The notes beneath the pieces are model-generated. The model saw only the letters and a list, made by a program, of their open reading frames with translations. It searched no databases and had not been told where the DNA came from. Both the position numbers and the translations under genes were made by a program. This document shows positions 36,433 to 46,103 of a stretch of 64,000 nucleotides of DNA, piece after piece. This DNA is from Granulosicoccus sp965214025. GTDB taxonomy: Bacteria; Pseudomonadota; Gammaproteobacteria; Granulosicoccales; Granulosicoccaceae. Position 1 is the first letter of the stretch; the number at the start of each line of letters is the position of its first letter. Where the stretch lies: contig CBDCAW010000023.1 in NCBI GenBank assembly GCA_965214025.1, positions 62,001 to 126,000 of the forward strand. Direction: 5' to 3'.

Positions 36433-38068
36433 AGACCGTCTCCTTGAAAGGGGCAACTCCGAGCCGCCCGACGGCGTGATTGAAGGTTTCCTCCGGCTCG
36501 CGCAGGTTGACGAAGGTGTCGAGAATCGTACCGATGGCGCTGGCGACCTCGGCTTTCGGTATGGCCTTGCCCAGGCGCTTGCCGAGAGCCGCCGCATCGC
36601 CGGCATGCCCGCCAAGTGTCAGCTGATACCACTCTTCACCATTCTTCTCCACCCCCAGGATGCCGATGTCGCCGACATGATGATGGCCGCAGGCGTTCAT
36701 GCACCCGGAGATCTTGATACTGATGTCGCCCAGTTCGTGCTGATAGTCGATGTCGTCGAATCGGGCATAGATCTGGTCGTAGATGTTCAGTGTGCCGGCG
36801 TTTGCCAGCGAGCAGAAGTCCAGGCCGGGGCAGACGATCATGTCTGACAGCTTGCCGATGTTGGGCACGGCCAGCTCCAGTGTCTGAAGCTCCTTCCACA
36901 ACGTATGCAGATCGTTCACCGGCACATGCGCCAGTACCAGGTTCTGCTCGTGAGTCGTGCGGATCTCACCCAGGCTGTAGGTGTCGGCGAGGTCCGCCAC
37001 GGCACGCATCTGGGCCGAGGTGGCATCACCCGCCGGGCGTGCGGATGCCTTCAGCGACACATACACACTGCGCCGGCCCGGGTCGCGATGCGCACGCGTG
37101 TTCGTCTGGTACCACTGATTGAACAACGGGTTGCCGAACACCTGGTCCGGCTTGCCGTCCGCCGCACCACCCAGGTGAGGGGCTTCCGGAAACTGCGCCT
37201 TCAACGCGGCTATGTCGGCATCGGTGAAGCTGTCGTCGACGTGCCTTGATTGCGCCCAGTCTGACTCGACACGTTCGCGAAAGGCGTCGATACCCATGGC
37301 ACTGACGAGAATCTTGATGCGCGCCTTGTACAAGTTGTCGCGTCGGCCCTCGAGGTTGTACACCCGCAGGATCGCGTTGAGATAGGTGAGCAGGTCAGCC
37401 GCCGGCAGGAACTCGCGGATCACGGAACCGATGAAGGGGGTACGCCCGAGCCCGCCACCGACCAACACCTCGAAACCCAGATCGCCGTCGTCGTTCCTGC
37501 GCAGGCGCAGCCCGACGTCGTGTACCTGCACCGCAGCCCGATCACTCTCGGCGCCGGTCACCGCGATCTTGAACTTGCGGGGTAGCCAGTTGAATTCCGG
37601 GTGCAAGGTAGACCACTGCCGGATCAGCTCGCACCAGGGCCGAGGGTCTTCGATTTCATCCTGCGTGGCACCGGCGAGAGGGTCAGATGTGGTATTGCGC
37701 ACCACGTTGCCGCTGGTCTGGATGGCGTGCATCTCGACATCGGCCAGCTTCTGCAGGATGTCGGGCACATCGCACAGTTCCGGCCAGTTGTACTGGATGT
37801 TCTGCCGAGTGGTGAAATGCCCGTAGTCGCGATCGTACTGTTCGGCGATGTCGCCGAGCGTGCGCAGCTGATCGGACGAGAGCATGCCGTAGGGAATGGC
37901 AATGCGAAGCATGTGCGCGTGGCGCTGCTCGTAGAGCCCGTTTCGCAGCCGCAGCTGCTTGAACTCGTCAGCGTCGAGCTTGCCTGCCTGGAAGCGCTCC
38001 ACCTGGTCGCGAAACTCGTCCACGCGACCTTGCACGAAGGCCTTGTCGAAATCGTTGTATTGATACAT
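36416..38068 (-). CDS. Sulfite/nitrite reductase, sirohaem [4Fe-4S] haemoprotein
   Basis: This encodes 550 residues. Two ferredoxin-like half domains flank the sirohaem site. The N-terminal half has DYGHFTTRQNIQYNWPEL, a conserved arginine-bearing segment, and the C-terminal half has the cluster cysteines in CPGLDFCSLAN and SGCMNACGHHH. It is the CysI/NirA-type assimilatory enzyme that reduces sulfite to sulfide, or nitrite to ammonia, by six electrons. Sequence alone does not separate the two, although DUF934 favours sulfite. It starts 3 bp after the flavoprotein gene that is the likely electron donor. Confidence 0.93.
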   Translation of the reverse strand: MYQYNDFDKAFVQGRVDEFRDQVERFQAGKLDADEFKQLRLRNGLYEQRHAHMLRIAIPYGMLSSDQLRTLGDIAEQYDRDYGHFTTRQNIQYNWPELCDVPDILQKLADVEMHAIQTSGNVVRNTTSDPLAGATQDEIEDPRPWCELIRQWSTLHPEFNWLPRKFKIAVTGAESDRAAVQVHDVGLRLRRNDDGDLGFEVLVGGGLGRTPFIGSVIREFLPAADLLTYLNAILRVYNLEGRRDNLYKARIKILVSAMGIDAFRERVESDWAQSRHVDDSFTDADIAALKAQFPEAPHLGGAADGKPDQVFGNPLFNQWYQTNTRAHRDPGRRSVYVSLKASARPAGDATSAQMRAVADLADTYSLGEIRTTHEQNLVLAHVPVNDLHTLWKELQTLELAVPNIGKLSDMIVCPGLDFCSLANAGTLNIYDQIYARFDDIDYQHELGDISIKISGCMNACGHHHVGDIGILGVEKNGEEWYQLTLGGHAGDAAALGKRLGKAIPKAEVASAIGTILDTFVNLREPEETFNHAVGRLGVAPFKETVYASAA

Positions 38069-38071
38069 GGT

Positions 38072-39157
38072 TCAGGCCGCCTCGACTTCGTCTTCCGAAT
38101 AGGGGTTATCGACACCGAGCCGCTGATGCATCAATGGGCTGGTGGTCGTGTATTGCAGGTGTACCTTCTTGCCGGGGTTCAGCATTTCCTTGATCGAGAA
38201 AGCCGCCAGCGCCGCCTCGTGGAACCCGCTCAATATCAGCTTCTTCTTGCCGGGGTACCAGTTGATGTCGCCAACGGCGTAGATGCCGGGTTCGCTGGAC
38301 TGAAAGTGCTCGGTGTCGACAGTGATCTGGTTCTTCTTCAGGTCCAGCCCCCAGTCGCCGATCGGGCCCAACTTCGGCGACAGGCCGAAGAACACCAGCA
38401 GCTGATCGAGCTCGATGCGCCGTGCTACCCCATCGCCGCCGGTAACTTCTATCTGATGCAGCGAGGCGCGAGTACCATCGTCGGCGTCGGCGTTGCGATT
38501 CGTATCGATCAGCCGGGTGACATTGCCGGTCAGATACTGCATTTCCAGGTTGTCGCACAGCTCACGCATGCGCGAAACGGAAGCAGGAGCTGCCTTGAAC
38601 TTCTCCGAACGGTGGATCAGCACCACGCTGTTTGCCGTTTGGTAAAGGTCGAGTGCCCAGTCCAGCGCCGAATCACCGCCTCCCAGGATCACGATGTCTT
38701 TGCCGGCGTGCAGCTCCTTGTCTTTCACCGAATAGAACACATTGCTGCCGACCCGCTCTTCCACACCCGGTAGCTTGAGCTTCACCGGCGCAAACGATCC
38801 TACCCCGCCTGCGATGATCACCGCCCGGGTGATGAATTCGTTGTCAGCCGTGGTTTTCACGAAGAAGCGCTCGTCCGGCAGGCGTTTCAGTTCCATGACC
38901 TGCTGGCCAAAGTGGAAGGTGGGCTCGAACGGCTCGATCTGCTTCAGCAGGTTCTCCACCAGCTCCTGAGCACCGATGCTCGGATAGGCCGGAATGTCGA
39001 AGATCGGCTTCGACGGATAAAGCTCGGCACACTGGCCGCCCGGCTTGTCGAGCGACTCGATGACGTGTGCATGAATGTCCAGCAGGCCGAGTTCGAAGAC
39101 TTGAAAGAGACCGCATGGGCCGGCGCCGATGATGACGACGTCCGTTTCGATGGTCAT
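38072..39157 (-). CDS. Ferredoxin/flavodoxin-NADP+ reductase, thioredoxin-reductase-like type
   Basis: This encodes 361 residues. The FAD site VVIIGAGPCGLFQVFELG is N-terminal, the NAD(P) site VILGGGDSALDWALDL central, and the second FAD segment GIYAVGDINWYPGKKKLILSG near the end. No CxxC redox pair is present, which marks the ferredoxin-NADP reductase 2 group. It is the first gene of the reductase operon and likely delivers NADPH electrons to the haemoprotein directly or through ferredoxin. The start has GGAG upstream. Confidence 0.92.
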   Translation of the reverse strand: MTIETDVVIIGAGPCGLFQVFELGLLDIHAHVIESLDKPGGQCAELYPSKPIFDIPAYPSIGAQELVENLLKQIEPFEPTFHFGQQVMELKRLPDERFFVKTTADNEFITRAVIIAGGVGSFAPVKLKLPGVEERVGSNVFYSVKDKELHAGKDIVILGGGDSALDWALDLYQTANSVVLIHRSEKFKAAPASVSRMRELCDNLEMQYLTGNVTRLIDTNRNADADDGTRASLHQIEVTGGDGVARRIELDQLLVFFGLSPKLGPIGDWGLDLKKNQITVDTEHFQSSEPGIYAVGDINWYPGKKKLILSGFHEAALAAFSIKEMLNPGKKVHLQYTTTSPLMHQRLGVDNPYSEDEVEAA

Positions 39158-39318
39158 GAAATAGAGCTCCGGAAGCTTACGGCAAGTCGCGTTGCCTGGA
39201 CAACGATATTGGAGCAAAGATGCGATACCCGGTTCTAGGCTTTTTCGTTATATGGTTATGCTGGGGTGAGCGCGAAGCCGTCCGGCCGATGAGGTAGGGA
39301 GGCTTCGCCCTCGGTCTG

Positions 39319-42300
39319 TCAATCGTCGCTGACGTCGGCCCAGAAGGTGCGTCGTGTCTGATTCTGGATGCCGGTATAGATCTGCTCACCTCCGATCAAG
39401 ACATTCGGTTGATCACCGCTTTCCTCGGTGATGAGGATCGTTGCCTCGGGTGGAATGCCACCGTGCTTCAGATCGATGCTGGCGTCCGGCTTGCCGTCAT
39501 CGTCCAGATCCCGGGATGCACGTCCCGAAGCCACATCGAGCACGTAGGCGCGCCCGCCGCCGACCGATGGAGAACAGTTGACGATGTCGACACTCGGTAT
39601 GTAGGTAGTGAAGATGACATTGTTGTCAAACGTCACGCTGGTGCCGAGAACCTTTTCGCCGGAGCTTGCGAAGTCGTAGTACCAGCCGTAGTCGTTGGTC
39701 TGCGGATCGACCTGACCCTGTACAGGTATGAGATCGGCATCGGTAACCGGCGTCCAGGTGTCGTTCGAGAGAAGCGAACGCTTGCGCTTGCCATAGCCGG
39801 TGGGTGCACCACGCACCACTGACTGACGAAGCACGTAGAAGCGATCATTGACTTTCTCATCGAGCGGGTGGGCGCGCCACCCCGAGCCCAGGCTCACCGT
39901 CAGGAACTGCCTGCCGTTGTCTTCGATGAGTGCCACATCCGGCTCGGTGTAGAAGCGGCGGTGGTTGGCTGCACTCAGGAAGGAATTATCGCTCAGGTTG
40001 GCGATGACGCCGCCATTGATCTGCATCTTGGTGGTCGCGTAGTTCTGCGCGACGTCGAAGCGCCATACCTGCCCCCCGGTATCGGCGGCATACATCTGAT
40101 CGATATAGCCGTCACGATCGATGTCGATGGTGCGCACGTTGCCCGCGAAGCTGTACCTCATGTCGGAAAATACCTTGTCGCCGCTCTTGTCGCCCGTACC
40201 GGACCACAGCTTCACACCCGTCCTGGCGTCGACGATGAAGATCCCCCGACCGGTGTCGTCCTCCCTGCGCGCATTCTTAGCCAGGTCTTTGCTGTCGTCA
40301 TAGCCACCGCCGAACACCAGCACGTCACGTTCGTCGCCGTCGAGGACCACCTTAACGGGCGATAGCCGCGACCAGGTCTGACCGACCTGCTCCATCTTGG
40401 CCGTACCTTTCTTGCCACCGGTGAGGATCCATGCGAGGCGCGGCTTTGCAGGGTCGGTGATGTCCAGGGCATAGTAGTGTTGGCCACCACGGCGCATACC
40501 GAAATACAGGTAGGCCTTCTCGTTGCCGTCGACGATGAAGTTGCCGTTCTTGTCGTCACGCCAGACCGACAGGAAACCGTCGAGGCCATAAGGCCGGTCA
40601 TCGGTTTGATTGGTGTAGTACACATTCAGGTTCTCGAGCAGCTCGTTGGGCACGAACGAGAACAGCTCACTGCCATCACAGGTGTCGATGGCGTGCAGGT
40701 AGCCCTCGTTCGTCGTCACGAACGCCACCGACAACCCGGCATTACTCGCATCACCCTCATTGGCTGCATCCGCGCTCGTGTCTTCGGCATTGTCGCCGGG
40801 GCACACGCTTCCCGGGTAGTTGACGATGACCGGTCGCGAGTGCATCGGATCGCCGATGTGGCGCCTGACGTCCTCGGTGCCCGCATCTTCATCGAAGGTC
40901 TTGCCGTCGTCATCGGCGTCGAGCACATCCACACCCCGTGCCCATTTGAGTAGCTTCCTGCGATGGTCTTCCTGCTCCTCCTTATTGCCACCGACTTTTT
41001 CGATACCGAGGCGCTTGGCGGTCAGCTCTTTCGTGTTGTCTTCGTGCAGGCGCTGTGCTGCGAGCGTCAGATCGACTCCGGTCGAGGGCACCGCATTGGC
41101 ATTGCCCGTCCAGGTGTAGACCTTCCGCGCCGGATCAGCAAGGGTAAGTTGGTTTGCCGCACCACCGCGCTTTACATCGTTGCCGTCTGCCGCCGTTACT
41201 ACCTGACCGTCATCATCGCTTGCACGCCAATAGCTGTGCGACGTGTTCGAGAAGTAGCCTGTGGAGGTGTCGACAGCCGGATTGCCCTTGCGATCGCGGA
41301 TCAGCACGTCACCTTCGCCGGATTTGTCCTTGCCGATGCGGTAGCGCTTCAGGTTGCCGTTCCACAGCGCACCCACCTCGGGTTTGAACATGGCGAAGTA
41401 GACGTCGTCGCGATGCGTCAGCCTGTTGAACTGATTGACGGTAGCGGCCGGTGCGGTGAACCCGGTGTTCTCGTCAGACACTTCCTTGAGTATGGATTCC
41501 AGCACCGTGGTGAGCTCATCGGCCGAGCTTGCCTCGTAGGTGCCACCGCCACCTTCTTCGGCTATGCGCCTGAGAAAGTTCCTGCCTTCGCCACCAAGAT
41601 TGAAGGCGATGGTGTGGGTCTGCACCGTCTGCGATCGGCTAAAGGCATCGCTCTGGTCGTTGCCGTTCAGGTAGGTCGCCAGTTCGGTAGCGCAAGCCTG
41701 CTCCCCGGTATCCGTGCAGGCCGCCGAATCAGACATGCCCACGAGGCGCTTGACCCGGTCCTGCACCCGGTTGCCCGTCGGTTCCCCGTCGGACAGCAAT
41801 ACGATATGGTTGGCCTGGCAACTGTGTGAAATGGGTGATTTGTAAACGGGGTTCTCGTCAATCTTTTCGCCGGCACAGTTGACGCTGCTCGGATTGCTGT
41901 CATCACAGTGGTCGCGGTAGGCTTGGTCGCCCGTGACGCGACCTCCTGTATAGGAGTCGCTGTGAGAAATACGGTAGTAACGTCTGTCCTTGTCGAATCG
42001 ATCGTCGTTGAGGGCAACGCCACGACGCTTGCCGTAATCCACCGGTGCGCCGCGCAGGTAGAGTGCGGCCTCGTAGTAGGCTTCCACCAGCGGTGTGTTG
42101 CCCACCGAATTCAGGTCGTCCACGACCTTCAGCATGGCCTCGCGTGCCTTGACGGTACCTGAGCTATCGAACGTGGTCGGGGTAGGGGTCGCGGGCGGCG
42201 GCGTCCAGTCCGTCTCGTAGGTGATGGTCAGTTTCGGCGCCTGGTTTCTCGATTGCTCGGTTTCGTAAGACTTGAAAGATCGCCGATTGAATCCATTGTG

Positions 42301-43755
42301 ATACAGGAACCGGAACGCCATGGCCTGGCCGATCTGCCAGTCGTTCTGATCGACCAGCTCCTGCACGATGCTCTTCATATCACTCGTCAGCAGTTTCGTG
42401 CCGCGATTCCTTGCGGGAATACGCCACTCGACCTTGTTCTGCGTCTGGATTCGGTTGCCGGAACCCCAGATGTCTTTATCCCTGCTGGTATAGGTGGCGG
42501 GGCTCCCACCTCTTTGGTTCGTTTCGCCCACGATCCTTACCTCAGGCCCCGCGTCCCGAACGTCCACTTCATTGAGCACTTCCAATTCAATCGTTGCCGA
42601 TGTGATCTTTGCGTTCTTTGGAATGTCGATATTGACGAAGCGCAGACCGACCACTTGCCTGATCACATAGCCTTCGAGGTGCTTTGTCGGCATCTCCAGA
42701 TCGATGCCTCCCACGAGGACCCTGTTCTCGTACGCGTTCCCACCCTCTACGATCTGCTCTGCGTCGTCACTACCCTGGGCAATTCTTGCTTCGTATCTTC
42801 CCTGCCCACAGTCTGCCATGCTCCTCGCGGTCGATACGTCGTACTTCACCACCAGCTGGGGAGGAGTGACATTCGACGCGGTACTGGATTCGAACGAGTA
42901 GGCATGGCGGTGCTCGCCGATGCCGGTAATGTTGAAGGCCATGGCCCTGCCACTGCACCAGTCATCGCGGTTGACGACCTGCTGAATCACCGCGCCGATA
43001 TTGCTCGATTCCGCGGTTGCATCCTGTACCCACTCACCCGCTTCCCAGCTCACACCCGACGGATTCCAGTTGCGGGAGCTGATAGCGCGGTTGTTGCCAC
43101 CGAAGGGTGCCGCGTCCGCTGTCGCCTCGGAGCGCACTGTGAGCGTGCTGTCGTTATCATGACTACCATTTGCGGTGAACCGAAGATAGGCCTCGACCAC
43201 GGTCGCACCGCGTGGAATCTGCAAGTCACCGAACCGTAAACCTACCTCCTGTGAGGGCCCGAATGCCAGGTCGTTACCTGCATTGGTCGCTCCGTGAACG
43301 CCACCCGAACTGACACTTTCCTCCGCATCATCGGTATTCGCCGCGGCCACACGGGTGGCAGTAGGCGTGCTGTCTGGCTCCTGAATGCAGCCTTGACCCT
43401 CGCAGACGGTCTTGTCGAGTGGTGTGGCCGGATAGAGCACCGGGCCGCCCCCGAAAACGCCGTTGAAACGCATCAGTCCGACGTTGATGTCCGTGGCACC
43501 ATCGACGATCTTCTTCACTGCCTGCTTCATGCGATCCATGCGCGACCCGGTGGCACCCCTGTCATGGCTCCCCATCGAAGCGGACGTGTCGAGAACGAAC
43601 AGGACGTTGGATCGGGCATTGGCATCGGCCGCGCCCCGACCGAAGAACACCTCGGTATCGTCTGCCGTGGCAGCACCCGCCAGTACCAGGCTGCAAAGAA
43701 TGCCCAGGCCGTTTCTCGACACCAGAGATAGCAGTGCGAACAATCGGATTTTCAT
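39319..43755 (-). CDS. pilY1: PilY1-type pilus tip protein with split VWA domain
   Basis: This encodes 1,478 residues. A signal peptide ends at ATA. A von Willebrand A domain begins VLFVLDTSASMGS (metal-site Ser residues at 56-62) but is interrupted. Two related beta-sandwich-like domains at about 141-306 and 329-516, each with VGLRF and a later AMAF element, sit inside it before it resumes at about 533 and ends with VLLSDGEPTGNR. A long linker leads to the C-terminal PilC/PilY1 beta-propeller (about 1000-1478), with calcium-loop-like DDKNGNFIVDGNE and DIDRDGYID. PilY1 acts at the pilus tip in adhesion, surface sensing and pilus assembly. The start has CAGGAT upstream. It is the last gene of the pilin operon. 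Confidence 0.95.
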   Translation of the reverse strand: MKIRLFALLSLVSRNGLGILCSLVLAGAATADDTEVFFGRGAADANARSNVLFVLDTSASMGSHDRGATGSRMDRMKQAVKKIVDGATDINVGLMRFNGVFGGGPVLYPATPLDKTVCEGQGCIQEPDSTPTATRVAAANTDDAEESVSSGGVHGATNAGNDLAFGPSQEVGLRFGDLQIPRGATVVEAYLRFTANGSHDNDSTLTVRSEATADAAPFGGNNRAISSRNWNPSGVSWEAGEWVQDATAESSNIGAVIQQVVNRDDWCSGRAMAFNITGIGEHRHAYSFESSTASNVTPPQLVVKYDVSTARSMADCGQGRYEARIAQGSDDAEQIVEGGNAYENRVLVGGIDLEMPTKHLEGYVIRQVVGLRFVNIDIPKNAKITSATIELEVLNEVDVRDAGPEVRIVGETNQRGGSPATYTSRDKDIWGSGNRIQTQNKVEWRIPARNRGTKLLTSDMKSIVQELVDQNDWQIGQAMAFRFLYHNGFNRRSFKSYETEQSRNQAPKLTITYETDWTPPPATPTPTTFDSSGTVKAREAMLKVVDDLNSVGNTPLVEAYYEAALYLRGAPVDYGKRRGVALNDDRFDKDRRYYRISHSDSYTGGRVTGDQAYRDHCDDSNPSSVNCAGEKIDENPVYKSPISHSCQANHIVLLSDGEPTGNRVQDRVKRLVGMSDSAACTDTGEQACATELATYLNGNDQSDAFSRSQTVQTHTIAFNLGGEGRNFLRRIAEEGGGGTYEASSADELTTVLESILKEVSDENTGFTAPAATVNQFNRLTHRDDVYFAMFKPEVGALWNGNLKRYRIGKDKSGEGDVLIRDRKGNPAVDTSTGYFSNTSHSYWRASDDDGQVVTAADGNDVKRGGAANQLTLADPARKVYTWTGNANAVPSTGVDLTLAAQRLHEDNTKELTAKRLGIEKVGGNKEEQEDHRRKLLKWARGVDVLDADDDGKTFDEDAGTEDVRRHIGDPMHSRPVIVNYPGSVCPGDNAEDTSADAANEGDASNAGLSVAFVTTNEGYLHAIDTCDGSELFSFVPNELLENLNVYYTNQTDDRPYGLDGFLSVWRDDKNGNFIVDGNEKAYLYFGMRRGGQHYYALDITDPAKPRLAWILTGGKKGTAKMEQVGQTWSRLSPVKVVLDGDERDVLVFGGGYDDSKDLAKNARREDDTGRGIFIVDARTGVKLWSGTGDKSGDKVFSDMRYSFAGNVRTIDIDRDGYIDQMYAADTGGQVWRFDVAQNYATTKMQINGGVIANLSDNSFLSAANHRRFYTEPDVALIEDNGRQFLTVSLGSGWRAHPLDEKVNDRFYVLRQSVVRGAPTGYGKRKRSLLSNDTWTPVTDADLIPVQGQVDPQTNDYGWYYDFASSGEKVLGTSVTFDNNVIFTTYIPSVDIVNCSPSVGGGRAYVLDVASGRASRDLDDDGKPDASIDLKHGGIPPEATILITEESGDQPNVLIGGEQIYTGIQNQTRRTFWADVSDD

Positions 43756-43774
43756 GGCGATCCTGTGGTTGAAA

Positions 43775-44263
43775 TCATCGCGGTACATTGCGCGAGGCTC
43801 CCTGGTTGACCTGGCGCTTGGCATTGACGGCTTCGATCTTTGCAATACCCTTGGCTTCGAATCGCAGTGCATCAAACGAGTTGGCACCTTGTGAGGCATC
43901 CATCGAGGCACCGACCGCGTTGCCGTCGCCGATATAGATGAGAGTGACGCTACTGGTCATCCCGATATCACTTCTCAGGTCCCTTTCGATCACGTTGTCT
44001 TCTTTCTTGTCCACCTTGAGATCGTAAGTCTCGGTCAGGACTTTCGCATCGTTGAGCACGGCATCAGTTGCCGATTCAGCGGCCTGCAACACATCCTGGG
44101 TCTGAATGGCATTGACGGCCATCTGATACTCCAGGGAAGAGCCACGTAATGCCGAAATACCCAGCAGTGACATCATGAATATGATGATCAGTGCCACCAT
44201 CAGTACAACTCCCTTCTGGTTGCCGTTCCCCGGCATGGCCTGCCTTCTTGAAGAGCGCCTCAA
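43775..44263 (-). CDS. pilX: Type IV pilus minor pilin PilX
   Basis: This encodes 162 residues. A short basic leader ends QKG before VVLMVALIIIFMMSLLGISAL, the pilin transmembrane helix. The glutamate at position 5 of mature pilins is absent, which is usual for PilX/GspK-like tip pilins. The soluble part has few cysteines. The start overlaps the pilW stop as ATGA and it lies 19 bp before pilY1. Confidence 0.9.
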   Translation of the reverse strand: MRRSSRRQAMPGNGNQKGVVLMVALIIIFMMSLLGISALRGSSLEYQMAVNAIQTQDVLQAAESATDAVLNDAKVLTETYDLKVDKKEDNVIERDLRSDIGMTSSVTLIYIGDGNAVGASMDASQGANSFDALRFEAKGIAKIEAVNAKRQVNQGASRNVPR

Positions 44264-45477
44264 TTGCTGGCCCTGCGGTTGCGGACCTTGACGGTCGTGT
44301 TGAAGGCCAGCCGCAGGCGACGGTCACTGACATAGGTGTCGGCCGTACCGGCTTTGGTGGCGGACGATATCGTGGTACCGGCCAGTACGTAGTTACGGGT
44401 ATCCTTTTGTTCGCTGACCTGATCCAGAGAGACGAGCAGCAGACCGACGCGTACGCTCTGTATATTGTCGCCCGCACTACCGATACCCGAAGCATCGACG
44501 TATTTCACCCGTCCCCCTGAAGCACTGATGCCGTAGGTCACGCGCATGTCCTCGACACCATCGATCAGTTCCACGGGCGGGTTGCTGGCGGAATTGAACG
44601 GCATCGATTGCAGGTAGAGCGCACTGACAGATTCGTCCGATTCGTTCTTCCTGCCGGTGTCCCCGATGTAGTAGACATGGGTGACGAATGGCATGACCTG
44701 GGTCTGCGCGAGAGTCTTGCCAGATCCGTAGATCACTTCGAAATTGGCTCTGCTATTCTTCGACGCGCCGTGCGCGATGCTCGTGCCGCCGGCGTCTGAT
44801 GCCACCCCGGTGACCTCGAACAGCTCACCACCTTCACAGTTGGATATGATGGCCAGATCGCCGCTCTGCAGGCCCGGGTCCTTCTTGAGTTTGATCGGTC
44901 CGCTCGAATCTGCTGCGCCACCGACAGCCAGTGGGCCGGCCAGTTCCACATCGTTGGCACGGCCGAACTGCACCGCCAGCGTATGAGTTCCGGGTACCGG
45001 CTTGTTCTTGGTAGGGGCTGTGATCGCAGCCGTGGCCACACCCAGGGCCAGTGGCGGCTCCCACTTCGAATTGCTTTTCACGATGGCCCCCGAAATGGCG
45101 GTCTTCTTCAGGTCGGTGGTCGGCGAATCATCGGCGATGATGGTGACAACCCCCCGGTTGGCATCGAAGCAACCCTGGTATCCGGCCATGCGTATGTCGC
45201 TGGCCAGTGCATTCAGTGCGAACCTGCCGTTCTCCTGCATGTCGCTCATGGCGCTGGCAATATCGCTGCTGCGCTTGCTACCGACGAAGACGACGATGAC
45301 TCCGCTGATCAGGATCAGGCCCAGCGTCATCGCGATCAGCAGTTCGACCAACGACAGGCCCTGGGGTGCGAGCCTGCGAAAGTCACGGCGGTGAAAGTGT
45401 TTGCCGGTGACGTGCAGGCGGCGCACGGTCTGCAAGGGGGTCGTGCGCGATGTGTTTCCATCAACGTGCATCATCAA
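44260..45477 (-). CDS. pilW: Type IV pilus minor pilin PilW
   Basis: This encodes 405 residues. The prepilin peptidase site is APQG followed by LSLVELLIAMTLGLILISG, with the mature Glu5 present. The leader is long, about 40 residues, compared with 6-30 in most pilins. The C-terminal part carries two conserved segments found in PilW (ENGRFALNALASDIRMAGYQGC near the start of the globular domain, and a terminal FNTTVKVRNR). It overlaps pilV and pilX by ATGA, so the minor pilins are co-translated. Confidence 0.92.
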   Translation of the reverse strand: MMMHVDGNTSRTTPLQTVRRLHVTGKHFHRRDFRRLAPQGLSLVELLIAMTLGLILISGVIVVFVGSKRSSDIASAMSDMQENGRFALNALASDIRMAGYQGCFDANRGVVTIIADDSPTTDLKKTAISGAIVKSNSKWEPPLALGVATAAITAPTKNKPVPGTHTLAVQFGRANDVELAGPLAVGGAADSSGPIKLKKDPGLQSGDLAIISNCEGGELFEVTGVASDAGGTSIAHGASKNSRANFEVIYGSGKTLAQTQVMPFVTHVYYIGDTGRKNESDESVSALYLQSMPFNSASNPPVELIDGVEDMRVTYGISASGGRVKYVDASGIGSAGDNIQSVRVGLLLVSLDQVSEQKDTRNYVLAGTTISSATKAGTADTYVSDRRLRLAFNTTVKVRNRRASN

Positions 45478-46103
45478 TACTCGGTGACGAAGTCAACTCG
45501 CAGCGGTACGACCCTTGACTTCCCGTTGACCTCCTCGACCCACTTCACTTCGACGGTGAACTGCCCCTCCTTGCCCGCAACCCTGGTGACCGTGGCGCTT
45601 GCAGGGTCGGCGACTGTGCCGGGCAACACAGGTGTGAAACCTTTCGAACCCGCCAGTGGGAACAGGTAAGTGCTCCAGTCGTAACGGTCCTGCTCGGCCA
45701 GCTCTTTGGGTGAGCATTGCTTGGTGTCGCAGCCCGGGTCCACGGCATCGGCACCCGCCTTGAACTTGTCGTACGCGTCCGCCTGCACGCCATCGATGTT
45801 GGATCGCATGCGATCGATGATGTCGCTCGCCATGAACGAGGCCTGGGACTGAAGATAGGCACTCTGACTGAAGCGCATGCCGCTGATCTGCATCCGCGCA
45901 CCGGCCATGACCCCTATCGACAGGAGCACGATGGCGACCAGGATCTCCACGAAGCCGACGCCGCGCTGTGCGTTCGCGATGTTCGGCGGTCGCCGGCGGC
46001 TGTGACGGGCCGAGCTCAAGGCAGCGTTTTCGAGCCACCGACTCGAACCACGGTGCACCACACGAGTCTTTTCCGTGGTGGGTCTGCAACGAATGCGATT
46101 CAC
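45474..46103 (-). CDS. pilV: Type IV pilus minor pilin PilV
   Basis: This encodes 209 residues. The cleavage site is QRG followed by VGFVEILVAIVLLSIGVMAG, with Glu5 present. A leader of about 47 residues precedes it and is unusually long, but ATGA coupling to the fimT stop supports this start. The globular domain contains one close Cys pair (GCDTKQC). It initiates the minor-pilin tip complex with PilW, PilX and the FimT/U protein. Confidence 0.9.
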   Translation of the reverse strand: MNRIRCRPTTEKTRVVHRGSSRWLENAALSSARHSRRRPPNIANAQRGVGFVEILVAIVLLSIGVMAGARMQISGMRFSQSAYLQSQASFMASDIIDRMRSNIDGVQADAYDKFKAGADAVDPGCDTKQCSPKELAEQDRYDWSTYLFPLAGSKGFTPVLPGTVADPASATVTRVAGKEGQFTVEVKWVEEVNGKSRVVPLRVDFVTEY

